A stretch of DNA of 35,752 nucleotides from CAZJYC01 sp964550165 (GCA_964550165.1 CAZJYC010000022.1:1-35752); one strand, 5' to 3'; shown: positions 23,114 to 31,341, counted from the stretch's first letter. A program made the numbers and translations. Notes: generated by a model from the letters alone, not told the origin.

Positions 23114-25585
23114 TATTCCGGAAAGACGCTCGAAACAGGCGCCCGATACTACTGGCGTGTCCGATGGTGGGACAAGGACGGGAACAGGAGTCCGTTCAGC
23201 GAAACTGCCTTTTTTGAGATGGGCCTTTTGAAAAGGAATGATTGGAAGGCCAAGTGGATCAGCAAAAAGAAATGCCGTGAGTTCGGTTCCAAGGGAACTG
23301 TTCTCCAGGGAAAATATATGGGGCAGTACATCCATTGCCAGACTCTCTACCTGAGAAAGGAGTTTGAGATAAAGAAGGAGGTGCACAAAGCCAGAGCCTA
23401 TGTCTGCGGCTTAGGCTTGTATGAGCTTCGTCTCAACGGGAAAAAAGTTGGTGACAGGGTCCTCGACCCGCCTCAGACGGATTACGGAAAAATTGCGCTC
23501 TATTCCACCTATGACATCACAGAGAGCTTGAAGAGAAGCAATGCAGTCGCTGTACTTCTGGGCAACGGCCGTCATATCAAAAATTATGGTTATGGCCAGC
23601 CCAGGTTGATCCTTCAAATCCAGATCGAAGACGAAGACGGCGAGCGGGAGATAATCGTTTCTAATAAAACATGGAAGGTGTCCTACGGCCCCCTCCTCCG
23701 CGATGGACTCTACTACGGAGAAAAGTACGATGCCAGGCTGGAGCAGCCAGGATGGGATGAACCGGGCTTTGATGATTCCCGATGGGAGAAGGCTGTTGTT
23801 GTCTCCGGGCCGAAGTTTATCTCCCAAACTGTCCAGCCTATCCGAGTGGCAGCAAGGCTTAAAGCGAAGAGATTGTCCAGCCCTAAATCTAATACTTACA
23901 TCTACGATTTTGGCCAGAATTTTGCCGGCTGGGTCAGGCTTTCTGTCCGTGGGCCAAGAGGAACAGAGGTGAAATTGCGGCATGCCGAGCTTGTCCATGA
24001 CGACGGCACCCTCAACCCGGCGCCAAACCAGAATGCCGAAGCCACGGATGTCTACATCCTGAAAGGCGAGGGCCTGGAAGTCTATGAGCCAAGGTTCACC
24101 TATCATGGCTTCCGCTACGTGGAGGTCACAGGTTTTCCGGGGATTCCGACTCTGGAGAATATCGAAGGCTGCCTTGTTCACACCGATGTGGAAAAGGTCG
24201 GCGGTTTCTTCTGCTCTGACGATTTGATCAACCGCATCCATCGCAACATCCTCTGGGGACAGCTCTCAAACCTGATGGGCATTCCGACCGACTGCCCTCA
24301 GAGGGACGAAAGACACGGCTGGCTCGGGGATGCTCACCTTTCTGCCGAAGAGGCGATGTTCAACTTTGATATGGCCGCTTTCTACACCAAGTATCTGAGG
24401 GACATTCAGCTCGCCCAAAAAGAGGACGGAAGCCTGCCCGACACGGTCCCTTATTATATCGGCCGCCTCTATCCGGCCGATCCTGCCTGGGGAAGCGCCT
24501 ACATCATCCTGGCCTGGCTGATGTCCATGTTTTACGGAGACATCAGGATTCTTGAGGAGCATTACGTTTCCTTGAAAAAATATGTGAAGTTCCTCATCAA
24601 GAAGGCAGAAGGACATATCCAGAGAAAACTTGGAAAATACGGCGACTGGTGTCCTCCGGGAAGCATTGTCCCCAAAAGGACTCCTCTCGAGCTGACATCG
24701 ACCTGGTATTACTGCCACGATGTCCTTTTGCTCTCCAAGATAGCCGGTATCTTGTGCAGGAAAGACGATGCTTTAAGATTTCGAGCCCTTGCCGGGAAGA
24801 TCAAAGAAGCTTTTAACAGAAACTTTTTAGTTGATGACCAGTACAAAGCACAATGGCTGAGCCCGACCGAGAGAAATCCCAACCAGACCTCAAACATCCT
24901 TCCGCTCTACCTCGATATGGTTCCGAAGAAAAAGAAAGGCAAGGTCCTGAAGAGGCTTCTCCAGAGCATTATCAGGGATCAGGATTGCCATCTCGACACG
25001 GGCATTCTCGGAACACGATACCTGCTCGATGTTCTTAGCGAAAGCGGCTTGGGCGAAGTCGCTTTCAAGGTGGTAACCCAAAAAACCTATCCTGGCTGGG
25101 GCTACATGGTCGAAGAAGGAGCGACCACGCTCTGGGAAAGATGGGAGAAGATCACAGGCGGCGGCATGAACTCCCACAACCATATCATGCTGGGCAGTGT
25201 CGACGCCTGGTTCTACAGAGTTATTGCCGGGCTTTCGAGCCTGTCGCCGGGATGGAAGAGAATCAGAATCGAACCGCCTGTCATCGAAGGGCTCGATTAT
25301 GCCACAGCCAGAGTCAGGACCGTAAGCGGAGAGGTCCATGTCTCCTGGAAGAGACAGCAGAATTCTTTTGAATTGATTGCCCTCATCCCGGTGGGAAGCA
25401 GCGCAGAAATTCACCTGCCGCTTTTAGCCAAAAACTCTCTCATCAAAGAAAGCCACACAATCGTCTGGGTCAAGGGGGCTTTCAGAAAAACTCGCTCATC
25501 AGAATTATCTTTTGCAGGCATCAAAGGCAAATATGCTGTCTTCAGAGCAGGAAGCGGATACTACAAGTTCACGGGAAAAAAATAG
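23114..25585 (+). CDS. Alpha-L-rhamnosidase, GH78 (5' end lost in assembly gap)
   Basis: GH78 enzymes release terminal alpha-L-rhamnose from polysaccharides and glycosides by inversion. The frame is open from the first base after the gap. It starts with YSGKTLETGARYYWRVR, part of the fibronectin-like N-terminal region, so the first in-frame ATG (23219) is internal. There follow a rhamnosidase N domain (DWKAKWISKKK onward), the carbohydrate-binding-like region with YIYDFGQNFAGWVRL, and the (alpha/alpha)6 catalytic domain. Catalytic-site sequences are TDCPQRDERHGWLGD (visible residues 392-406) and ATTLWERWE with E675. The 823 visible residues lack the N-terminus, so a signal peptide cannot be judged. 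The anSME-like gene begins at the next base after its stop. Confidence 0.94.
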   Translation, partial: YSGKTLETGARYYWRVRWWDKDGNRSPFSETAFFEMGLLKRNDWKAKWISKKKCREFGSKGTVLQGKYMGQYIHCQTLYLRKEFEIKKEVHKARAYVCGLGLYELRLNGKKVGDRVLDPPQTDYGKIALYSTYDITESLKRSNAVAVLLGNGRHIKNYGYGQPRLILQIQIEDEDGEREIIVSNKTWKVSYGPLLRDGLYYGEKYDARLEQPGWDEPGFDDSRWEKAVVVSGPKFISQTVQPIRVAARLKAKRLSSPKSNTYIYDFGQNFAGWVRLSVRGPRGTEVKLRHAELVHDDGTLNPAPNQNAEATDVYILKGEGLEVYEPRFTYHGFRYVEVTGFPGIPTLENIEGCLVHTDVEKVGGFFCSDDLINRIHRNILWGQLSNLMGIPTDCPQRDERHGWLGDAHLSAEEAMFNFDMAAFYTKYLRDIQLAQKEDGSLPDTVPYYIGRLYPADPAWGSAYIILAWLMSMFYGDIRILEEHYVSLKKYVKFLIKKAEGHIQRKLGKYGDWCPPGSIVPKRTPLELTSTWYYCHDVLLLSKIAGILCRKDDALRFRALAGKIKEAFNRNFLVDDQYKAQWLSPTERNPNQTSNILPLYLDMVPKKKKGKVLKRLLQSIIRDQDCHLDTGILGTRYLLDVLSESGLGEVAFKVVTQKTYPGWGYMVEEGATTLWERWEKITGGGMNSHNHIMLGSVDAWFYRVIAGLSSLSPGWKRIRIEPPVIEGLDYATARVRTVSGEVHVSWKRQQNSFELIALIPVGSSAEIHLPLLAKNSLIKESHTIVWVKGAFRKTRSSELSFAGIKGKYAVFRAGSGYYKFTGKK

Positions 25586-26734
25586 ATGTCCATCGGCCAA
25601 AAAAGACTCAGCTCTCTCTTAGTCAAGCCTGCGGGCCCGGACTGCAACATGGCCTGCACCTACTGCTTTTATCTTGAAAAAGAAAAATTGTTTCCAGAGT
25701 CCAAAGTTCACCGGATGAGCGAGGATGTTCTGGAAGAAATGGTCAAGCAGGTGATGTCTCAGCCGGTTCAGGAGGTTTCTTTCGGCTGGCAGGGAGGGGA
25801 GCCAACTTTGATGGGGCTTCAATTTTTTGAAAAAGCGGTAGAGCTCGAACAGAAATACGGCAAAGGACAATCCGTAGGGAACGGCTTACAGACAAACGGC
25901 ATTCTCATCGATAAGAACTGGGCCAGATTTCTGGGAAAATATAAATTTCTCGTTGGGCTTTCTTTGGACGGCCCTGAGCACATCCATGACAGATATAGGC
26001 TTCTGCGCAGCGGCTCGGGCTCGTGGTCCAAGGTCGTCGACTGCGCCAAGCTGATGCTGGATGAAGGTGTGGCTGTCAACGTCCTGACGGTCGTTAACGA
26101 TTATTCTGTCCTTTTTCCAGAGGAAATCTACGATTTTCATAAGGGTCTCGGTTTGAATTACATGCAGTTTATCCCCTGTGTCGAGTCCGACCCCAACGAC
26201 CGCTCCAGGGCTGCCCCATTTTCGGTCGAATCCGAAAAATACGGAGAGTTCCTGGTCAAGATTTTTGACCCCTGGCTGGCAGATTTTGGCCCTGACGGCC
26301 CGACCACATCCATACGGTTTTTCGATTCTGTTTTTTATGCTTATGTCAGTTTGGAGCCCCCCGAATGCACGCTGTTGAAGGAGTGCGGCGTCTATGTTGT
26401 CGTTGAGCACAACGGCGATGTCTATTCCTGCGATTTTTTTGTCGAGCCAGAATGGAGGTTGGGCAATATCATGAGCGGCAAGCTGGTTCATATGCTTAAT
26501 TCAGCGCAGCAGAGAAAATTTGGGCGGCTCAAAGCCATGTTTCCAGAAGCATGCCAGGAATGTTCCTGGTTGAGATATTGCCACGGAGGATGCACCAAGG
26601 ACCGCATCCGCGACCCCCGGGATAAAAAGCTCAATCATTTTTGCCGATCGTTCAAGATGTTTTTTGAACATGCGGACAGCAGTTTGCAAAAACTCGCAAC
26701 GGACTGGAAAAGAAATCAGACATCCGCTCAATAG
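25586..26734 (+). CDS. Anaerobic sulfatase-maturating-type radical SAM/SPASM enzyme
   Basis: Anaerobic sulfatase-maturating enzymes (anSME) oxidise an active-site Cys or Ser of type I sulfatases to formylglycine. This 382-residue protein has the radical SAM motif C20-x3-C24-x2-C27 followed by YCFYLEKEKLF, a family hallmark. The SPASM domain carries auxiliary-cluster cysteines C261, C267, C282, C323, C326, C332, C336 and C353. The spacing of the first seven matches the clostridial anSME pattern as I recall it, and D283 (in SCDFFV) corresponds to the proposed catalytic base. It starts directly after the rhamnosidase stop, so the two are probably cotranslated. No sulfatase gene is in the window. 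Some relatives modify other peptides, so the substrate is uncertain. Confidence 0.88.
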   Translation: MSIGQKRLSSLLVKPAGPDCNMACTYCFYLEKEKLFPESKVHRMSEDVLEEMVKQVMSQPVQEVSFGWQGGEPTLMGLQFFEKAVELEQKYGKGQSVGNGLQTNGILIDKNWARFLGKYKFLVGLSLDGPEHIHDRYRLLRSGSGSWSKVVDCAKLMLDEGVAVNVLTVVNDYSVLFPEEIYDFHKGLGLNYMQFIPCVESDPNDRSRAAPFSVESEKYGEFLVKIFDPWLADFGPDGPTTSIRFFDSVFYAYVSLEPPECTLLKECGVYVVVEHNGDVYSCDFFVEPEWRLGNIMSGKLVHMLNSAQQRKFGRLKAMFPEACQECSWLRYCHGGCTKDRIRDPRDKKLNHFCRSFKMFFEHADSSLQKLATDWKRNQTSAQ

Positions 26735-26762
26735 GCAACATTTGAATTGACCCTGAGCGTTC

Positions 26763-26791
26763 TTCACTTCTTGAAGCAAAGCAAGTATAAT
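26763..26791 (+). promoter_or_regulatory. Candidate promoter for the corrinoid-protein gene
   Basis: TTCACT (26763-26768) and a perfect TATAAT (26786-26791) are 17 nt apart in the 115-nt spacer after the anSME-like gene, about 58 nt before the start at 26850. This suggests that the corrinoid gene has its own transcript. Confidence 0.5.
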
Positions 26792-26849
26792 CTCCGTCTT
26801 CTTATGCTCCTCTTGAGCCAAGAAGATAAAAAATTGAGCGAGTGAGTCT

Positions 26850-27530
26850 ATGGAAGAGATACTGGAAAGAATTGCTATGTGTGTGGAAAGGGGAAAGGTT
26901 GATATCCACTCTCCCCATCCTCCTGACATGCAGGGCCAGGAAGGCGCCGATGAATTGACGGCGAATGCCCTGAAATCCCGAATAGCTCCGGCTGAGATTC
27001 TGTCCAGAGGTTTGATTGAGGGGATGCAGAAGGTAGGCGAGAAATTCCGTGACGGCGAAATCTATCTTCCGGATGTCCTGATGTCTGCCAAAGCCATGAC
27101 CATGGCCATGAAACATCTGAGGCCTCATTTTCTGTCCGGTGAGGTTAAGCATAAAGGTAAAATTGTGATGGGAACAGTAACCGGAGACCTGCACGATATC
27201 GGCAAAAAGATAGTGTCCATGTTTTTCGAGGGCGGGGGCTGGGAGGTTATCGACCTCGGTGTCGATATTTCTGTTGATAAATTCATCAAAGCGGTCCAGA
27301 ACCATAAGCCCCTTGCTGTGGGACTCAGCGCTCTTTTGACCACGACCATGGTCAGCATGGAAAGCATCACCAGGGAAATCAAAGCCAAAATTCCCGGAGT
27401 TAAAGTGATTATCGGGGGTGCGCCCGTCACCCGGGATTTTGCGGACAGGATCGGGGCGGATGCCTATTCACCCGACCCCCAGGGCGCCCTGGATTACCTG
27501 AATTCTGTTTGCGGGCAGGCTCGGTCTTAA
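26850..27530 (+). CDS. Corrinoid (cobalamin-binding) methyl-carrier protein, MtaC/MtbC-like
   Basis: This 226-residue protein matches small corrinoid carriers that shuttle a methyl group between a substrate-specific methyltransferase and an acceptor methyltransferase. The N-terminal helical cap domain (about residues 1-95) contains ILSRGLIEGMQKVGEKF and IYLPDVLMSAKAM. The C-terminal Rossmann domain has the cobalt-ligand motif D113-x-H115-x2-G118 (GDLHDIGKK), GLSALLTTTM with S160 and L162, and IIGGAP at 187-192. An insertion near residue 22 (HPPDMQGQEGA) is unusual. No methyltransferase or corrinoid-reactivating (RamA-like) gene adjoins it; the nearest possible partners are the URO-D-like proteins at 18505 and 34471. 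The substrate is unknown. Confidence 0.92.
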   Translation: MEEILERIAMCVERGKVDIHSPHPPDMQGQEGADELTANALKSRIAPAEILSRGLIEGMQKVGEKFRDGEIYLPDVLMSAKAMTMAMKHLRPHFLSGEVKHKGKIVMGTVTGDLHDIGKKIVSMFFEGGGWEVIDLGVDISVDKFIKAVQNHKPLAVGLSALLTTTMVSMESITREIKAKIPGVKVIIGGAPVTRDFADRIGADAYSPDPQGALDYLNSVCGQARS

Positions 27531-27551
27531 AAAATCATTCATCCGCAGTCC

Positions 27552-28028
27552 TTAGGGATACAATTTTTTAACCAGCGATGAGAGGTCTTTGGCGTAGCGC
27601 TCGCAGTTTTTCAAAGCTCTTTTGTCCGGCACTCCGATGGAAACCGGCCCGTAATGGTCGCCGCTCGGCTCGCCCTGGACGACCATGCCGTGAATCAAGA
27701 GGGCATGGATGATATCCAGGATTGTCGTCTCGTTGCCGCCGCCAATATTGGCTGAGGAAGAGAAAGCTCCGCCTGCTTTTCCCTTTAGCTTTCCATGGAA
27801 TTTCACGCTCTCGTCCAGGAGCTTTTTCAAGGGCCAGGCCATGGACCCGTAATAGGTAGGAGAGCCGAAGACGAGACAATCGTAGTCGAGAAGTTTATCA
27901 ACCTTTATCTCCTCAACTTTTTTCAAGTCAACTTCCAGTCCTTCCTTCTTGATGACCTCTGCAATTTTTTCAGCCATGGCTTCTGTATTTCCTGTTCGGG
28001 AATAATAGCAAACAATAACCTTTGCCAT
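27552..28028 (-). CDS. Flavodoxin-like FMN protein
   Basis: This 158-residue protein has the flavodoxin fold. The FMN phosphate-binding loop YYSRTGNTEAMAEKIAEV lies at the N-terminus, and the flavin-stacking regions FGSPTYYGSMAWPLK and SSSANIGGGNETT follow at about residues 56-70 and 91-104. It could be an electron carrier or a WrbA-like NAD(P)H:quinone reductase; its length and the GGNETT segment leave both open. I choose the ATG at 28028, with GGAGG 7 nt upstream; the ATG at 28034 is too close to that site. It is convergent with the corrinoid gene. Supplying low-potential electrons to reactivate an oxidised corrinoid is conceivable but unproven. Confidence 0.87.
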   Translation of the reverse strand: MAKVIVCYYSRTGNTEAMAEKIAEVIKKEGLEVDLKKVEEIKVDKLLDYDCLVFGSPTYYGSMAWPLKKLLDESVKFHGKLKGKAGGAFSSSANIGGGNETTILDIIHALLIHGMVVQGEPSGDHYGPVSIGVPDKRALKNCERYAKDLSSLVKKLYP

Positions 28029-28082
28029 ATCCATTCCTCCTTTCTGCCTTAAAAAACTTGAAAATTTATTAGCAGAAGTTGG

Positions 28083-28115
28083 CTCTGCCTTCAGACGGGG
28101 ACCTCACCACTCTGC
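28083..28115. repeat. Possible fragment of the structured repeat
   Basis: The 13-mer CTCACCACTCTGC at 28103-28115 is the reverse complement of 6640-6652 in the left arm of repeat copy 2. CTCTGCCTTC at 28083-28092 matches the adjoining part of the same arm. The pieces lie in the 103-nt spacer between the flavodoxin and aldolase genes. The match is short and could be chance. Confidence 0.3.
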
Positions 28116-28131
28116 TTGAGCTTTGGTTCTC

Positions 28132-29454
28132 TCACCATTTTTTCGCCTTTTCTGGCTCCATTTTTCTCAGATCAAGCCCTCGCTCCAGAGCGCCGATGCG
28201 GTAGAGACAGATCTCCCGCACTGAGGAGGGATGATGAAGAACCTCGGACAGGGATTGAGTGCCCACACCCCAGACTCCGCCTCCTCTGACAATCACGACC
28301 TTATAGTCATGGAGAAGCCGCAAAAATTCTTTAAACTCAAATTTGGGCGGAAGAATCGGAATCACCAGGTAAAGGAAGCTTCCTTCGGCATCGATCGGCA
28401 CAAGCCGGTTGCGTGGCTCGCTTTCCCCAGGATGGACAAAATGGGAGATGGCTTCAGCCTCAGGAACATGGCAATGGATTATGGTCTGGAAGTTGCTTTC
28501 AGCATAGATTTTTTTGTGAATCTTTAATTCTGGAGAATCAGAGTCTTCTGAAGAGAGAGGGACCTCCAACAACGGACCGTGGAGCTCCCTGGGCATGGAG
28601 GCTTTGGGAGCATAGAGCATCGTCGTGACTCCACGAATGGAAAGAGTGCCGGAGTGAAAAGGGGAGAGGCGGGATTCAAAGATTCTTTCTCCGGCCTTGA
28701 AAAATTCTTTGATGATTTCCTCTTCTGAAGGAAAATCACAGGCTTCATCGTCCTCAACCGCATATTCAGCCATGGGATAGGAGAAACACGAATCGGGATT
28801 AGATTGAATCTTTTTCCTTAAGCCATTTAGGTCGACTCCGATCTTTCCGGCGAGCCGAACAATATAGCCAGAGTTGTTGGCTATGCAGGCCAGGAAAAAA
28901 GCTTCTTTGAGTGTCCTCCCCCTGGTAAAGACGCCATGGCCCTGAATCACAGTTGCGGGATGGCTTGCCAGCCGGTTGGGAATCGTTTCTGTCATTTCCG
29001 GAGAGCCGCTCGGAACCGCAACCCAGTCTACAGGGACAAGCCCTCCGAGATGGTAGAAGCCAAGCGGGTCGATGGGAGCAAAGGGAGCAGGCTGACTGGG
29101 CTTCTCTTCATCGTCGAGAGTGGCAATGGCCAGGTCCTTGGTATGGGCATGGATGGAAGCCCTGACGCCTTCAAGCGAAAGAATCCGGGCATGAATGTCT
29201 GTCTCCGAGGACGCCTTGTAGTATCCGTAGTCTGTCTCTGAGGTTGAGAGAAAACAGATCTCGTCATGCTCAAGAGCTCCTTTCTGGGAACCAGTGGAAG
29301 TGATGACAATTTTCTCCTGGCCGTTTTCGTCCTTCCAGAGCATGGCCATATTTCCGCTGTGGCTGTCCTGGACATCGTAGAGAAGCGATGCCCGGCCTAC
29401 GGCCTGAAAGAGGCGTATCAGGTCTTCACTGACCTTCCATTTCTCAGCTGTCAT
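28132..29454 (-). CDS. Tandem class II aldolase/adducin-domain protein (RhaD-like candidate)
   Basis: The 440-residue protein is two class II aldolase/adducin domains in a row; single-domain relatives such as RhaD and FucA cleave sugar-1-phosphates into DHAP and L-lactaldehyde. Domain 1 (about 1-205) has a complete metal site: E84 in SSETDIH, H102 and H104 in IHAHT, and H173 in GHGVF. Domain 2 (about 240-415) keeps E309 and H327/H329 (IHCHV), but the third histidine is replaced by glycine (RGGGVW, about G392). I start at the ATG at 29454, which overlaps the AOR stop as ATGA. This coupling to an aldehyde-oxidising enzyme and the nearby rhaAB genes suggest rhamnulose-1-phosphate aldolase; other aldol or decarboxylase activities are possible. 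Confidence 0.82.
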   Translation of the reverse strand: MTAEKWKVSEDLIRLFQAVGRASLLYDVQDSHSGNMAMLWKDENGQEKIVITSTGSQKGALEHDEICFLSTSETDYGYYKASSETDIHARILSLEGVRASIHAHTKDLAIATLDDEEKPSQPAPFAPIDPLGFYHLGGLVPVDWVAVPSGSPEMTETIPNRLASHPATVIQGHGVFTRGRTLKEAFFLACIANNSGYIVRLAGKIGVDLNGLRKKIQSNPDSCFSYPMAEYAVEDDEACDFPSEEEIIKEFFKAGERIFESRLSPFHSGTLSIRGVTTMLYAPKASMPRELHGPLLEVPLSSEDSDSPELKIHKKIYAESNFQTIIHCHVPEAEAISHFVHPGESEPRNRLVPIDAEGSFLYLVIPILPPKFEFKEFLRLLHDYKVVIVRGGGVWGVGTQSLSEVLHHPSSVREICLYRIGALERGLDLRKMEPEKAKKW

Positions 29455-31289
29455 TTTTTCTTTCCGTCGATTTTTAGAGCTTTGAGCAGGCTTTGAGCTG
29501 GCCGTCCCTGCCCGTCCCATCTTCTGACCTGATAATAATCCACCCTCATCTTTTCTATCGCTGCTTTGGGAACAATCCTCTCCTTGCCTTTGACCACAAT
29601 GGGCTCAGAGCTGAAACGCTCGGGCAAGGTGTCGTCCTCAGGATTCAATCCTGCCTCAAGGTTAAAAATTCTTTCCAGGGTGGCAATCCTGTTGGCGATC
29701 TCTTCCAGCCGCGCTGTGGAAAAATCCAGTCCGGTTGTGGCGCTCACCATCCGCGACCAGGGATCGGTGGAGAAGGCAAAGCCGGTGAAGCGGCAGACTC
29801 CGAGGCTATCCTGGATGATGCCGAGGTTTTGCATGTTCATGATGGCGATCGGCGACTGAAGCAGACTGAAGCGCGGGATTTCTTTTGTCCCTCCAAAAAA
29901 GGCAAGCGAGACGGCGTAGCCGCCGCGCAGATGGCAGGCGCCGGTGGGCGAGGTCATGTAGCCCAGCGCTTGAGTGAAAGAGGCGCGGGGGTCGTAGGCG
30001 GGAATTTCCAGCTTTTTGACAGTCATTGAAAACTCAGGATGCTTGTAATAGCTTGCCAGCCGGAATGAGCCCTCGGCGAGTTTATCGCCGATGCTTTTTC
30101 TGAAGGTTGTCGGCTCGACCATTGCCTTGAGTGCGGCAGCATTCCCAAAACGAAGCTCGACTCCATCTGTTTCTGGGCTGCGGATGATGCCTCTTTCAAA
30201 GAGCTCCATGGCGCAGGCCAGAGTGCCGCCGTAACTTATGGTATCGATCCCGAGCTCATTCAGGCGGTAGTTGGCCAGAGCGATGGCTTCAAGGTCGTAG
30301 ATGCCGCAGTCCAACCCTGTCATGACGATGGTTTCATACTCCGGGCCTTCGCCTTTCTTGTCTCCAACCCGGGTGAGGCGGGCACAGGCGATGGGACAGC
30401 CAAAGCATCCTCCTGCCCGCTCAAGAATTTTTTTTCGAAGGGTTTCGCCAGAAATTTTGTCTAAATCTTCAGGCTGATGGACGTTATCCTGAAAATTACG
30501 GTGAGGCAGCATGTCCATGACATCGATCAGCTTGAGCAGCCCGGACGTGCCGAGTTCCCGCATCAGGCGCTTGGTGATGGGCGCTGCTTTCATCAAGTAA
30601 AGCGCCTGATCCAGTCCGGATTGGTATCTTTCTTTGTCCTGAATCTGGATTTTTTCTTTTCCTGAAACTCGGATCGCTTTGAGGTTTTTGCTGCCAAAGA
30701 CCGCGCCTGAGCCTGACCGTCCAAAGGCCCTGTTTTCGTTCATGACAGAAGAAATCAAAACCAGGTTCTCGCCGGCAGGCCCGATGCAGAGAATCCGGGG
30801 TCGATTGCCCGGCTCACTCCCGGCACTGAGTGTTTGTGTGGTCTGATGGACATCCGATCCCCAGAGATGGTCAGCCGGAACAATCTCGGCTCTTTGGGGC
30901 GAGATATCGATCATAACAGGCTCAGCAGCCTTTCCCTTGATCACCAGAACATCATGGCCGGTTGATTTGAAGAAATTTGCCCATGAGCCTCCGCAATTCG
31001 AAGTTCCGATCAATCCGGTGAGAGGGGATTTGAAGACCATGTGGCCGCGGCAGGCCGTGGGCGCGCGCGTCCCGATCAGAGGAGACGTGGCGATGATAAC
31101 GACATTCTCTGGCCCAAGAGGATCGCAGGCCGGCTCGATTTCGTCAAAGAAGATTCGCGTGGCCAGACCTCTTCCCCCAAGATAATTTTCGAGAAGAGCC
31201 GGAGTAAGACTTTTTGTCCGGATGCGACTTTCAGTAAGGTCAATATCAAGAATCTTTCCGTGATACCCGTAGCGAGGATTCATGTCCAT
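29451..31289 (-). CDS. Tungsten-dependent aldehyde:ferredoxin oxidoreductase
   Basis: AOR-family enzymes oxidise aldehydes to acids and pass electrons to ferredoxin, using a bis-pterin tungsten cofactor and a [4Fe-4S] cluster. The 612-residue protein has the N-terminal domain (GYHGKILDIDLT, ENYLGGRGLATRIFF), the middle pterin-binding segment GIYDLEAIALANYRLNELG, and the second pterin region TGACHLRGGYA. Cluster cysteines are C295, C298, C302 (GGCFGCPIAC) and C499. The start is the ATG at 31289 (31283 is also possible); a 31-residue upstream extension in the same frame looks non-coding. It is translationally coupled to the aldolase, so lactaldehyde is a reasonable substrate guess. No maturation genes are nearby. 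Confidence 0.93.
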   Translation of the reverse strand: MDMNPRYGYHGKILDIDLTESRIRTKSLTPALLENYLGGRGLATRIFFDEIEPACDPLGPENVVIIATSPLIGTRAPTACRGHMVFKSPLTGLIGTSNCGGSWANFFKSTGHDVLVIKGKAAEPVMIDISPQRAEIVPADHLWGSDVHQTTQTLSAGSEPGNRPRILCIGPAGENLVLISSVMNENRAFGRSGSGAVFGSKNLKAIRVSGKEKIQIQDKERYQSGLDQALYLMKAAPITKRLMRELGTSGLLKLIDVMDMLPHRNFQDNVHQPEDLDKISGETLRKKILERAGGCFGCPIACARLTRVGDKKGEGPEYETIVMTGLDCGIYDLEAIALANYRLNELGIDTISYGGTLACAMELFERGIIRSPETDGVELRFGNAAALKAMVEPTTFRKSIGDKLAEGSFRLASYYKHPEFSMTVKKLEIPAYDPRASFTQALGYMTSPTGACHLRGGYAVSLAFFGGTKEIPRFSLLQSPIAIMNMQNLGIIQDSLGVCRFTGFAFSTDPWSRMVSATTGLDFSTARLEEIANRIATLERIFNLEAGLNPEDDTLPERFSSEPIVVKGKERIVPKAAIEKMRVDYYQVRRWDGQGRPAQSLLKALKIDGKKK

Positions 31290-31312
31290 TCGAATCTCAA
31301 AAATACAGGTTA

Positions 31313-31341
31313 AGCATACTAAATCATTTTGACCATGACAA
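31313..31341 (-). promoter_or_regulatory. Candidate promoter of the AOR-aldolase operon
   Basis: On the minus strand TTGTCA (31336-31341) and TATGCT (31313-31318) are separated by 17 nt. The start of transcription would fall near 31306, leaving a short leader before the ATG at 31289. Confidence 0.55.

Noticed and set aside
21865..23217. A single reading frame from rhaA through the N-run into the sequence after the gap.
   Set aside because: The bases after the gap encode GH78 sequence in a different frame; the N-run is a placeholder, so the continuation is an artefact.
23411..24241. Long minus-strand open frame of 276 codons opposite the rhamnosidase.
   Set aside because: It lies wholly inside a well-supported gene, has no family resemblance and no ribosome-binding site; codon bias of the real gene explains it.
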